DNA of 64,000 nt from Palsa-504 sp963844625 (lineage in GTDB: Bacteria > Actinomycetota > Actinomycetes > Streptosporangiales > Streptosporangiaceae): contig CAWJPF010000018.1 of the NCBI GenBank assembly GCA_963844625.1, forward strand, positions 62,001-126,000. The letters are read 5' to 3'. Every line of letters begins with the position of its first letter. The stretch's first letter is position 1. The position numbers and the translations under genes were made by a program. Of this stretch, positions 40,754-50,338 are shown piece after piece. Under the pieces are notes generated by a model. It was not told the origin of the DNA, searched no databases, and saw only the letters and a program-made list of their open reading frames with translations.

Positions 40754-43194
40754 CCGCCAACCGCGCGGACGCTCCCCTCGTCCGGGACCATTCCGCCAAG
40801 CGGCGCTGGGTGGGCCAGTCGATCCGCCGCGTCGAGGACCCGAAGTTCCTGCTCGGCCGGGGCGGCTATATCGCCGACCGGATCACCCCAGGCACCCTGC
40901 ACGCCGCGGTGCTGCGCAGCCCGCACCCGCACGCCCGGATCGTCGGGTTCGAGGTCGCCCAGGCCCTGGCCGCCCCCGGCGTGCACGCGGTGATCACCGG
41001 GAAGCAAGCCGCCGAGCTGTGCAATCCGATGCCCGATTTCGGCCCCGACCCGGCCCGGCACACCTGGCGGTGCCTGGCGGCGGAGAAGGTAAGGTACGTC
41101 GGCGAAGGCGTCGCGGTCGTCGTCGCGGACAGCCGGTACCTGGCCGAGGACGCGGCTGAGCTCATCGAGGTCGAGTACGAGCCGCTGCCCGCGGTGGTCG
41201 ACCCGGAACGCGCCCTGGCCGACGGCGCCCCGCTGGTGCACGAGGCCCTGGAGTCGAACTGCGCTTACGAACGCACTTTCGACTTCGGCGATGTCGAGCG
41301 CGACTTCGCCGAGGCTGACGTCATCGTCCGGGACCACCTCCGCTGGCACCGCTCGGGCGGCCAGCCGCTGGAGACCGTCGGGGCCATCGCGGAATACGAC
41401 CCAGGCACCGGCAGCTTCACTATCGACACCAACACGCTCAGCTTCACCAGCTACCTGTTCATGGCCGCGAACACGCTCAAGGTGCCCGCCAACAAGCTCG
41501 ACATCAGGCCGGTGCCGGCCGGCGGCAGCTTCGGCTCCAAGCTCTTCGCCAACAAGCCCGCGATCATCGCGGCCATGTGCTCGCGGGCCACCGGGCGCAA
41601 GGTCGCCTTCATCGAAGACCGCATCGACAACATCTCGAACTGCGACCATCATGGCTCCGACCGCGTCTACGACGTCGAGCTCGCCGTGATGCGTGACGGC
41701 ACCATCCGCAGCATCAAGATCGACACCGTCGACGACTACGGCGCCTATATCCAGTTCGGCGTGGGCCATCACGGCAATGCCCTGGCCCAGGTCGTCGGTC
41801 CGTACATGATCGGCAGCGTGCGGTACCGGGTCCGGGCCGCGCTGACCAACAAGAACCAGCAGGGCGCCTACCGGGGCTTCGGCTCCGAGGTGAACAACTG
41901 GATGCTCGAGCAGATGGTCGACAAGGCCGCCCGCGAGCTGGACCTGGACCCGGTCGCCATCCGGCGCAAGAACTTCATCAGGGAGTTCCCGCACTTCATC
42001 CCGACCGGCAACGTCTACGACTCCGGCGACTACGACCGGGTGCTCGACAAGGCCCTGGAGCTAGCGGACTACGAGCACTGGCGGGCTGAGCAGAAGCGCC
42101 TCCGCGAGGAGGAGGGCCGCTATATCGGCATCGGGCTGATCTGCGCCCAGGAGCGCAGCGTGTTCTCCGCGACCGAGTTCTGGTTCTGGTTCGACGAGCC
42201 GGCCGCGCCGGTGACCTCGACGCCGGAATCGGTTTCGCTCAAGGTAGACGCCACCGGCGGGATCACCGCGATCCTGTACTCCTGCGCGTTCTGGGGCAAC
42301 AGCCCGGAGACGATGGTGGCGCAGTTCGTCGCGGAGGAGTTCGACTGCAGTCCTTATGACGTCTCCGTCGTCTACCACGGCAGCCGCGACGGACTCCCGG
42401 CCACCGGCCCGGGCGGGTCCAGGACCACCGTGATGCTGGCCGGCGCCGTCGAGGGCGCGGCCGGAAAGATCAAGGAGAAGGCGCGCCGGGCGGCGGGGCA
42501 CCTGCTCGAGATCGACCCGGACGACATGGAGTGGGCCGATGGCGGCTTCCACGTGAAGGGCGACCCCGAGCGGCGCAAGTCACTGGCCGAAATCGCGATC
42601 GCGCTGCACCTGTTCAAGCACAGCTTCCCGCCCGACATGGAAAGCGGGCTGGACGAGTCGAAGGTCTTCGACCACCCCTACACGACAATGCCGTCCGCGG
42701 ACCGCAAGGACCTCGGCGTCTTCTACCCCTTCATGGGCCACGCCTGCCACATCCCTGTGGTCGAGATCGACATCGAGACCGGCGCCGTCTCGTTCCTGCA
42801 CTACGCGGCGGTACACGACTGCGGCACGCTGGTAAATCCGCGCTCGCTGGCTGGGCACATCGTGGGCGGGACGGCGCAAGGCATCGGGACGGCGTTGTAC
42901 GAGGAGTACGTCTATGACGAGGACGGCCAGCTGCTGTCGTCGAGCTACCTGGATTACCTGATTCCGTCGGCGATGGAGGTACCGGAACTGACGATCGGGC
43001 ACGTCGAGACGCCCTCTCCGTATACGCCGTACGGGATCAAGGGCGGCGGCGAGGGCGGCCGGATGATGGCGCCCGCGGCCATCAACGCGGCGGTGAACGA
43101 CGCGCTGACCGTGCTCGGCATCCGGCTCACTGAGCTGCCGATGACCCCGGAACGCATCCTGTCGGCCCTGCGGGAGGCGGGGAAGACCGGATGA
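40750..43194 (+). CDS. Molybdenum hydroxylase large subunit (CoxL-like, not a form I CO dehydrogenase)
   Basis: An 814-residue molybdopterin cytosine dinucleotide-binding catalytic subunit. GQSIRRVEDPKFLLGRGGYI opens the family, QPLETVGAIAEYDPG and GGSFGSKLFANKPAI follow, the active-site loop reads NQQGAYRGFGSEVN, and GIKGGGEGGRMMAPAAINAA contains the catalytic Glu. The loop lacks the AYRCSFR signature of true CO dehydrogenase, so the substrate should be an organic molecule such as an N-heterocycle, aldehyde or purine. ATG 40750 overlaps the small-subunit stop and its own stop overlaps the SDR start. Confidence 0.92.
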   Translation: MTANRADAPLVRDHSAKRRWVGQSIRRVEDPKFLLGRGGYIADRITPGTLHAAVLRSPHPHARIVGFEVAQALAAPGVHAVITGKQAAELCNPMPDFGPDPARHTWRCLAAEKVRYVGEGVAVVVADSRYLAEDAAELIEVEYEPLPAVVDPERALADGAPLVHEALESNCAYERTFDFGDVERDFAEADVIVRDHLRWHRSGGQPLETVGAIAEYDPGTGSFTIDTNTLSFTSYLFMAANTLKVPANKLDIRPVPAGGSFGSKLFANKPAIIAAMCSRATGRKVAFIEDRIDNISNCDHHGSDRVYDVELAVMRDGTIRSIKIDTVDDYGAYIQFGVGHHGNALAQVVGPYMIGSVRYRVRAALTNKNQQGAYRGFGSEVNNWMLEQMVDKAARELDLDPVAIRRKNFIREFPHFIPTGNVYDSGDYDRVLDKALELADYEHWRAEQKRLREEEGRYIGIGLICAQERSVFSATEFWFWFDEPAAPVTSTPESVSLKVDATGGITAILYSCAFWGNSPETMVAQFVAEEFDCSPYDVSVVYHGSRDGLPATGPGGSRTTVMLAGAVEGAAGKIKEKARRAAGHLLEIDPDDMEWADGGFHVKGDPERRKSLAEIAIALHLFKHSFPPDMESGLDESKVFDHPYTTMPSADRKDLGVFYPFMGHACHIPVVEIDIETGAVSFLHYAAVHDCGTLVNPRSLAGHIVGGTAQGIGTALYEEYVYDEDGQLLSSSYLDYLIPSAMEVPELTIGHVETPSPYTPYGIKGGGEGGRMMAPAAINAAVNDALTVLGIRLTELPMTPERILSALREAGKTG

Positions 43195-43964
43195 TGAGCC
43201 CGCAGGTCGCGGTGGTGACGGGCGCCAACCGCGGTATCGGGCGTGCGATCGCGGTGGCGTTCGCCGCGGCGGGGTACACGGTTGCCGCCGGCGCCAGGGA
43301 CCCGGCGGACCTGGCCGGCACCATCAAGGAGGCCGAACAGGCCGGCGGGACCGCGGTCCCGGTCAGCTGCGATGTACGTGACGAGGCGTCGGTGGCGGCC
43401 ATGGCCGCGCAGGCGGGAGAGCTCGGCAACGTGCGGACGGTCGTGGCCAACGCCGGCGTAGCCGGGCCGACCGCGCCGCTGCACGAGGTCACGCCGGACG
43501 AATGGCGGGACACGCTCGCGACGGACCTCGACGGCGTATTCCTCACATTCCGTGCGTTCATTCCCGCCATGATCAACCGGCGCGCCGGGAGCCTGATCGC
43601 TATCTCGTCCATGACGGGCAAGCGCCCGCTGCACGGCCGCACCCCCTACGCCGCGGCCAAGATGGGTGTCATCGGGCTGGTCCGCACGCTCGCCACGGAA
43701 CTCGGGCCGTATGACGTGCGGGTCAACGCGGTCTGCCCCGGTTTTGTCGCCGGGCCGCGGATGGAGCACGTGGTCCGCAGGCAGGCCGCCGTGCGCGGTA
43801 TCAGCGAGGAGGAAGCGCGGGCCGAGGTGACGCGCTCCTCCCCGCTGGGCCGGATGGTAGAGGCCGGCGACGTGGCGGCGGCCTGCGTATTCCTCGCCTC
43901 CGACCGCGCCGCCGCGATCACCGGCGAAGACCTCAACATCACCGCGGGCGTCGTCATGTACTGA
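43191..43964 (+). CDS. Short-chain dehydrogenase/reductase
   Basis: A 257-residue classical SDR. Cofactor motif TGANRGIGRAIAVAF, NAG motif VVANAGVAGP, catalytic Ser in IAISSMTGKRP and YxxxK in TPYAAAKMGVIG. Residues after beta-2 (GARDPADL) suggest NADP. The ATG overlaps the large-subunit stop (ATGATGA), so it belongs to the hydroxylase operon and probably oxidises or reduces a pathway intermediate made by it. Confidence 0.9.
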   Translation: MMSPQVAVVTGANRGIGRAIAVAFAAAGYTVAAGARDPADLAGTIKEAEQAGGTAVPVSCDVRDEASVAAMAAQAGELGNVRTVVANAGVAGPTAPLHEVTPDEWRDTLATDLDGVFLTFRAFIPAMINRRAGSLIAISSMTGKRPLHGRTPYAAAKMGVIGLVRTLATELGPYDVRVNAVCPGFVAGPRMEHVVRRQAAVRGISEEEARAEVTRSSPLGRMVEAGDVAAACVFLASDRAAAITGEDLNITAGVVMY

Positions 43965-44024
43965 ACGGCCCGGCCGCGCGCGCCAGGCACGCAGGACCCG
44001 TCAGGACACGCTAGGAGGGAAGCG

Positions 44025-44711
44025 ATGAAGATCATCGATCTGTCGCAGGACATCTACGAGGGAATGAAGGTCTATCCCGGCCACCTGAAGACCGTCCAGT
44101 TCGAGCACGCGACGCACGAGGAGACGGCGCCGAGGTTCGACGGCGGGTTCTCTTTCCAGACCACCGGATTCATCCTCAACGACAACGGCCCCACCCACGT
44201 CGACTCCTTCTCCCACCTCGACCCCGACCCGTCCGCGGACACCATCGAGAAGATGCCGCTCGACCTGTTCTACGGGACCGCGGTCTGCCTGGACATCACC
44301 GGTTTCCCGCCGCGCACCGATATCACGGCCGACGATCTCGAGCATGCGGAGGCCATGTCGGCCATTGACGTGCGGCCCGGCGACATCGTCCTGTTCTACA
44401 CCGGCACCTGGAACCGCTACGGCGGGGACAAGCGGTATCTCACCGAGTTCGCCGGCCTGGGCGAATCGGCCAGCGAATGGATCGTGCGCCGGCAGGTGAA
44501 GACGTTCGGCGTGGACAGCCCGACACCGGATAATCCGGCGAGCACCAGCTACCCGTGCCACATGATGTGCCGCCGCGAGCACATCACGCACTACGAGAAC
44601 CTCGCCAACCTGGATCAGGTGGTGAACACGAGGTTCACGTTCGCCGGCTTTCCGCTCAAACTTCAGGGCGCGCACGGCGGACCGACCCGCGCGGTCGCGC
44701 TCATCGGCTAG
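44025..44711 (+). CDS. Cyclase family metal-dependent hydrolase (kynurenine formamidase-like)
   Basis: A 228-residue protein. The metal-binding motif HxxTHxDxxxH-like sequence appears as NDNGPTHVDSFSHLDP, with later residues VDSPTPDNPASTSYPCH and the second-shell FYTGTWNRYGG. The family includes kynurenine formamidase and isatin hydrolase, which open amides or lactam rings with Zn or Mn. TAGGAGGGAAG precedes ATG 44025. It is the last plus-strand gene of the hydroxylase run, 60 bases after the SDR, and would suit ring opening after hydroxylation. A short hairpin follows. Confidence 0.85.
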   Translation: MKIIDLSQDIYEGMKVYPGHLKTVQFEHATHEETAPRFDGGFSFQTTGFILNDNGPTHVDSFSHLDPDPSADTIEKMPLDLFYGTAVCLDITGFPPRTDITADDLEHAEAMSAIDVRPGDIVLFYTGTWNRYGGDKRYLTEFAGLGESASEWIVRRQVKTFGVDSPTPDNPASTSYPCHMMCRREHITHYENLANLDQVVNTRFTFAGFPLKLQGAHGGPTRAVALIG

Positions 44712-44749
44712 GCCCAGCCGACCGCGGACGCGGTAGCACAGCTCTCACC

Positions 44750-44768
44750 TGGCGGCCGGACGCCGCCA
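44750..44768. terminator. Hairpin between convergent genes
   Basis: TGGCGGC and GCCGCCA pair perfectly around a five-base loop, nested in a longer CTCACCTG/CAGGTGAG pair that ends just inside the convergent gene. It may stop transcripts from both sides. Confidence 0.45.
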
Positions 44769-44779
44769 CTTCACCACCG

Positions 44780-46684
44780 TCACAGGTGAGCCGCGAGCCA
44801 GTCGGCCAGCTGCGACCTGGACTCCGGCGCGTGGTTGGTAAGGCCGTGGCTGCCGCTGGGGTCCATCAGCAGCTCCGCGCCCGGGGCCTCGCGCGCCAGG
44901 CGTTCGGCGTGGTAAGCGGGGACCAGGCGGTCCCGGCCGCCGGCCACGACCAGCAGCGGACTGGTGATGCGCGCGGCGGCCTGCTCCAGGGTGAGGGTCG
45001 CCGCTCGCTTGCGGGCTTCGTCCGGGCTCGCGGCGCCCGAACGGTGCTGGAAGGCGGTGCGGGTCTGCGGCGGCAGCGCATCCCAGTCCAGGTCCCAGCG
45101 ATACGGCCCGGATAGCGCCACCGTGGCCCGCACCCGCGGCTCGTAGGCCGCCGACCGGGCCGCGTAGTACCCGCCCAGGCTCACTCCGAAGACGCCGATC
45201 CGGTGGGGATCAATGTCGTCGCGTCCCTGCAGGTAATCGACGACCGCTGCCGTCACCCGCTCGTAGGCGGGCTCGATCGGCAGGTCGTACTCGGCTTCGC
45301 CCTGGCCGGGACCGTCGACCGCGATCACCGCGAGGTCGCGGCTCAGCAGGTATTCCGCGGTGGCCTGCAGTTCCTCCTTCACCGAGTCCAGCCCGGGAAT
45401 CATGATCACCACAGGCGGAAGCTGGGCCCGGTCCTGGGGCACCCGGAGGTAGGCGGCCAGCGTGGTGCCCGCGTAGGGAATCCGCACGAGCTCGGCGGGC
45501 GGGCTAAGGGTGCCCGCGCCGCGGCGGAAGCAGGCCACGGTGCGCTCGTGCGCCGCTCGCTGCTCGTCTGGGTGCTCTGTGAAGACGAACTTGCCCCAGT
45601 GCCAGCACAGCGCGGCCCGCCGCCACGCCTCCCCCGTCGTGACCAGCCAGGCCGACTCCGCCGCGGCGGCCAGGTCCTCGTAGTGCCGGCCGGTGCGGCC
45701 CCACTCGCGGCACCAGTCATCCCACCGGCCGATCCGGCTCATGGTCGCCTGGAAATCGGGATAGCTGGTGCCGTTGGAGACGATGCGCGCCGCCCAGTGC
45801 GCGTTCGCCGCCGCGACGCGCTTGTCGGGCGCCCACGTGTACAGCTCAGGACGGCGGTCGGCCAGCAGGTCGTTGTGGCCGGCCAGGCTCTTATCCCGCG
45901 CGCGGGACAGGTCACAGGCGGCCGTGAGCACCGCCGGGCGGTCGGCGAGAACCGGGCCGGCGAGCGGGTAGCCGTCGGGTCCGGCGATGACCGAGCCGCT
46001 GATCCAGGACACGCCCCGCTCCACCAGGCACCGGTCGGCCACCGCCACGAAGACCCCGTTGGTGGCCGCCGCGGCCTGGACCTTGATCACCTCGGCGGGC
46101 CGCTCCCCGGCCGGCGCGGTTACGGCAGGCCAGTTCACCGGCGCGGCGATCAGGTCGGCGCCGTCCAGCGCGGCCAGCCGGACCCACTCAGGAAATTCCA
46201 GGTCGTAGCAGATCATCACGGCGACCCGGCCGAGTTCGGTGTCGACCACGGGCGGCGGCGCGTCACCGGGGGTGAAGACGAGCTTTTCGGAGTCCCACAG
46301 GTGCACCTTGCGGTAGACCGCCCGGGTGCCCGCGGAGTCCACCAGGGCCGCGCTGTTATAGAGGCGGCCATCGGCGCCGAGCTCGCAGAACCCGCCCACG
46401 ATCACCAGCCGATGCGCTGCGGCCAGCGAGCGCCATTCGCGCAGCGTGGCGTTACCGGCCACGGGCGCGGCGAGACCGCGAGCCTCGGCGGCGGGGTCGG
46501 CCTCGTCGAAGACGTAGCCGGAATCGCAGAGCTCGGGCAGCACGACGAGGCGGGCGCCGGCGCCCGCCGCCTCGGCTACCGCGGCGGCGGCCGCCTGCCG
46601 GTTGGCGTCGGGCTCCCCCACCGCGATCGCGAGCTGCGCGACCGCGATGACGGCGGGGTCCGGGCCGGGCTGCGATATGTCCAC
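44780..46684 (-). CDS. Nitrilase-superfamily amidase fused to a DHPON hydrolase-like alpha/beta hydrolase
   Basis: About 634 residues in one frame. Residues about 10-275 are a carbon-nitrogen hydrolase with Glu in LVVLPELCDSGYVF, Lys in VYRKVHLWDSEKL and Cys in AVMICYDLEFPEWVRL. Residues about 285-634 form an alpha/beta hydrolase with a helical cap (YPDFQATMSRIGRWDDWCRE), nucleophile GVFGVSLGGYYAA, acid VVAGGRDRLVP and His in GSHGLTNHAPE; this layout resembles 2,6-dihydroxypseudooxynicotine hydrolase, which cleaves a C-C bond. The start is GTG 46684 with CGGAGC six bases upstream; the open frame to 46897 is not family-like. It converges on the molybdenum hydroxylase operon. Amide removal plus C-C cleavage in one chain is inference. 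Confidence 0.87.
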   Translation of the reverse strand: MDISQPGPDPAVIAVAQLAIAVGEPDANRQAAAAAVAEAAGAGARLVVLPELCDSGYVFDEADPAAEARGLAAPVAGNATLREWRSLAAAHRLVIVGGFCELGADGRLYNSAALVDSAGTRAVYRKVHLWDSEKLVFTPGDAPPPVVDTELGRVAVMICYDLEFPEWVRLAALDGADLIAAPVNWPAVTAPAGERPAEVIKVQAAAATNGVFVAVADRCLVERGVSWISGSVIAGPDGYPLAGPVLADRPAVLTAACDLSRARDKSLAGHNDLLADRRPELYTWAPDKRVAAANAHWAARIVSNGTSYPDFQATMSRIGRWDDWCREWGRTGRHYEDLAAAAESAWLVTTGEAWRRAALCWHWGKFVFTEHPDEQRAAHERTVACFRRGAGTLSPPAELVRIPYAGTTLAAYLRVPQDRAQLPPVVIMIPGLDSVKEELQATAEYLLSRDLAVIAVDGPGQGEAEYDLPIEPAYERVTAAVVDYLQGRDDIDPHRIGVFGVSLGGYYAARSAAYEPRVRATVALSGPYRWDLDWDALPPQTRTAFQHRSGAASPDEARKRAATLTLEQAAARITSPLLVVAGGRDRLVPAYHAERLAREAPGAELLMDPSGSHGLTNHAPESRSQLADWLAAHL

Positions 46685-46781
46685 TGGGGGTGCTCCGTTC
46701 GTCGCCGGGATACGACTATGTAAACAGCATCGGCGTCCCGTACCGTCGGCGGAAGACAAACTGCGCAGGAAAGGACGCCTG
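46685..46781. promoter_or_regulatory. Divergent promoter region of fusion hydrolase and FAD oxidoreductase
   Basis: Only 97 bases separate the two start codons, so both promoters must lie here. ACTATGTAAACAG near 46710-46725 is the only AT-rich core. The ribosome sites are CGGAGC (minus) and GGAAAGGA (plus). Shared control is likely. Confidence 0.5.
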
Positions 46782-48440
46782 GTGACGGGACAAGCGGATG
46801 TCGTGGTGGTAGGCGGCGGGCACAACGGGCTGGTCGCGGCGGCGTACCTGGCGCGCGCCGGGCTGAAGACGGTGGTGTGCGAGCGGCGCGGGGTCACCGG
46901 CGGCGCGGCCGTGAGCGAGCATCCGTTCGGGCCGGACTATACGGTGACGTCGCTGTCGTACGTGGTCTCGCTGCTGCCGCCGGACCTGGTCCGTGACCTC
47001 CGGCTGGAACAGCACGGGTACCACGTGTACCCACAGGGCCCCTACTTCGCGCCGCGGCGGGACGGACGCTACCTGCGCCTGCCCGAGGACCCGGCCCAGC
47101 GGTACGCCGAGATCGCCAGGTTCTCCGCGGCTGACGCCGACGCCTACCCCAGGTACGAGGAGCACCTGGCCGGCCTCGGGAAGATCCTCGGGCCGCTGCT
47201 GCACCAGATCCCGCCCCGGCTCGGCTCCCGGCGGCCGCAGGACCTGCTGCGGCAGGCGCGGCTGCTGACTAGCCTGCGGGCGGTCGACGAACGCGCGGCG
47301 GTGGACGTGACCCGGCTGCTCACCGGCAGCATCGCCGACCTGCTCGAAGGCTACTTCGAGAGCGACGCGCTGCTCGGCCTGCTCTCGGTGTCCGGAGTGA
47401 TCGGGACGTGGGCCGGACCGCGGTCGGCCGGGACCGCGTACGTGATGCTGCACCATCACATCGGCGAGACCGAGGGGGCGGCGGGCGCCTGGGGCTTCCC
47501 GCGCGGCGGCATGGGCGGGGTATCGGGGGCACTGGCCCGAGCGGCCCGGATGTTCGGGGCGCAGATCAGGACCGACGCCGAGGTGGCGCAGATCCGCACC
47601 CGCGACGGCCGGGTCGCGGGCGTCACGCTGGCCAACGGGGAGTCCATCGACGCCCCGGTGATCGTCACCACCGCGCATCCGCAGATCTCGTTCCTGCGGC
47701 TGCTCGACCCGGCGGAGCTGCCCGCCAACTTCGTCGCCGACATCCGCGGCTGGCGCAGCCGCAGCGGCACCGTGAAGATCAACCTGGCGCTGGACCGGCT
47801 GCCGGCGTTCGCCAGCTACCCCGAACCCGATCCGGCGGTGTACGGCGGCACGATCGTGCTGGCGGAGTCGCTCGATGACATCGAGACCGCGTTCCAGCAA
47901 GCCGTCTCGGGCGCCCCGGCCACGCTGCCGTTCGCCGACATCTGCATCCCCAGCGTGTTCGACGACTCGCTGGCGCCGGCCGGGAAGCACATCATGTCGC
48001 TGTTCACGCAGTGGGTGCCGCACACCTACGCGGGCGCGCCTCATGACGCCGACCTGCAGGCATACGCTGACCGCGTGCTGGCCCGGGTCGAGGCGGTCGC
48101 GCCCGGGTTTACCAGTTCGGTGCTGCACCGGCAGGTCATCGGGCCGCACCAGATGCAGGAAGAGTACGGGCTGGTCGGCGGGAACATCTTCCATGGCGAG
48201 CTGTCCCTCGGGCAGATGTTCCACGCTCGGCCGGCGGCCGGGTACGCGGACCTGCGGACACCGGTCCGCGGCCTGTACCAGGCCGGCTCGGCCACCCACG
48301 GCGGTGGCGGCGTCACCGGTATCCCCGGCCGCAACGTAGTCCGGCAGATCCTGGCCGACCGGCGGGCCGAACGCTGGCGCAAGCGGATCCCGCGGCAGGC
48401 CCGGGCCGAACGCGGCGGGAAAACCTCGGCCACGAGCTAG
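46782..48440 (+). CDS. FAD-dependent oxidoreductase, phytoene desaturase-related
   Basis: About 552 residues. The N-terminal dinucleotide motif is VVVVGGGHNGLVAAAYLARAG, followed by ERRGVTGGAAVSEHPFGPDY; the C-terminal FAD motif is PVRGLYQAGSATHGGGGVTG, as in CrtI-like and PYROXD2-like proteins. No carotenoid genes are near. GTG 46782 follows GGAAAGGACGCC and replaces a longer open frame from 46602 that runs antisense to the fusion gene. Divergent from the nitrilase-hydrolase gene, it could dehydrogenate an amine, ring or alkyl intermediate of the same route. Confidence 0.85.
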   Translation: MTGQADVVVVGGGHNGLVAAAYLARAGLKTVVCERRGVTGGAAVSEHPFGPDYTVTSLSYVVSLLPPDLVRDLRLEQHGYHVYPQGPYFAPRRDGRYLRLPEDPAQRYAEIARFSAADADAYPRYEEHLAGLGKILGPLLHQIPPRLGSRRPQDLLRQARLLTSLRAVDERAAVDVTRLLTGSIADLLEGYFESDALLGLLSVSGVIGTWAGPRSAGTAYVMLHHHIGETEGAAGAWGFPRGGMGGVSGALARAARMFGAQIRTDAEVAQIRTRDGRVAGVTLANGESIDAPVIVTTAHPQISFLRLLDPAELPANFVADIRGWRSRSGTVKINLALDRLPAFASYPEPDPAVYGGTIVLAESLDDIETAFQQAVSGAPATLPFADICIPSVFDDSLAPAGKHIMSLFTQWVPHTYAGAPHDADLQAYADRVLARVEAVAPGFTSSVLHRQVIGPHQMQEEYGLVGGNIFHGELSLGQMFHARPAAGYADLRTPVRGLYQAGSATHGGGGVTGIPGRNVVRQILADRRAERWRKRIPRQARAERGGKTSATS

Positions 48441-48465
48441 TGCCCCACCCCGCACCCGGGGGCCG

Positions 48466-49524
<1,059 letters not shown>

Positions 49525-49683
49525 GACTTGTCCGAACAGCGCGAGAGGCCCGGTTCTTCCGGCAGGAGCTGGCCGGGGGCAGGCACCCAGGCCCGTTCGG
49601 ATCCTGCCGGTTTATTTTCGCTGTTTTGGTCCGTGGCGCGGTGGTGCCCGTGCGGGCGGTCTAAAAGACTGTGCCAAGAATCC

Positions 49684-49718
49684 TTTGCAAATGTTTATTT
49701 GCAAAGCTATATTTGCAT
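49684..49718 (+). promoter_or_regulatory. Palindromic operator upstream of ArsR-type gene
   Basis: Arms TTTGCAAAT (49684-49692) and ATTTGCAAA (49697-49705) form a perfect 9-bp inverted repeat with a GTTT spacer, and a third half-site TATTTGCAT stands at 49710-49718, immediately before the ATG at 49720. The extreme AT content and position over the promoter point to autorepression by the regulator it precedes. Confidence 0.8.
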
Positions 49719-49719
49719 T

Positions 49720-50337
49720 ATGGCCACTGAGGACAAGCCGCTCGTAGAGTCGGCGGCACACGGCCGGACGGTCACCCGGCTGACGGACCCGCGGGCGTTG
49801 CGGGCGTACGCGCACCCGGTGCGGATGAAGCTGGTGGGGCTGCTGCGCACCGAGGGGCCGCTGACCGCGACCCGGGCCGCCGAGCTGCTCGGCGAGTCGT
49901 CCGGGACCTGCTCCTTCCACCTGCGGCAGCTGGCCAAGTACGGGCTGGTCGAGGAGGCCGGCGGCGGGACCGGCCGGCAGAAGCCGTGGCGGGCCACGGC
50001 CACGTTCACCGACTGGAGCGCGACCGCGGACACGCCCGAGCAGGCCGCCGCGACCGGCCTGCTGAACACGGTCATCGCCGAGCAGTACTTCGAGCAGCTG
50101 ATGCGCTGGCTGGAGGCCAGCGGTGACCAGCCGCCCGAGTGGCAGGAGGCGGCCATGCTCGGCGACCGGATGCTCTACGTCACCGCCGACGAACTGGCCG
50201 AGCTCGGCCGTGGCGTCCGGGAGCTGGTCGATCAGTACCTCGAGCGGCTGCTCAAGCCCGAACTGCGGCCGCCGGGCGCGCGACTGGTCTCTTACCTGAA
50301 CATCGCGTTCCCGGACGACATACGGCCGGAGCGCTAA
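49720..50337 (+). CDS. ArsR/winged-helix transcriptional regulator
   Basis: About 205 residues. Winged helix: DPRALRAYAHPVRMKLVGLL, GPLTATRAAELLGESSGTCS, FHLRQLAKYGLVEEAGGG, and QKPWRATATFTDW; the remainder is helical. It is of the type that precedes MFS exporters. ATG 49720 directly follows the operator, so the message may be leaderless; the open frame upstream is antisense to the LLM gene and is ignored. The MFS gene begins one base after its stop, so the two form one operon. Confidence 0.9.
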   Translation: MATEDKPLVESAAHGRTVTRLTDPRALRAYAHPVRMKLVGLLRTEGPLTATRAAELLGESSGTCSFHLRQLAKYGLVEEAGGGTGRQKPWRATATFTDWSATADTPEQAAATGLLNTVIAEQYFEQLMRWLEASGDQPPEWQEAAMLGDRMLYVTADELAELGRGVRELVDQYLERLLKPELRPPGARLVSYLNIAFPDDIRPER

Positions 50338-50338
50338 C

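Noticed and set aside
40750..43194. Labelling the M-S-L operon as aerobic carbon monoxide dehydrogenase.
   Set aside because: The active-site loop lacks the AYRCSFR signature and no CoxD/CoxE/CoxF-type maturation genes are present in the window.
46602..46897. Longer N-termini for the nitrilase fusion (to 46897) and the FAD oxidoreductase (from 46602), which would make the genes overlap by about 300 bases.
   Set aside because: The extensions are not family-like, while GTG codons at 46684 and 46782 have ribosome sites and directly precede conserved domains.
46716..48455. A 579-codon minus-strand open frame opposite the FAD oxidoreductase.
   Set aside because: The plus-strand gene has both FAD motifs and a ribosome site; the antisense product resembles no family.
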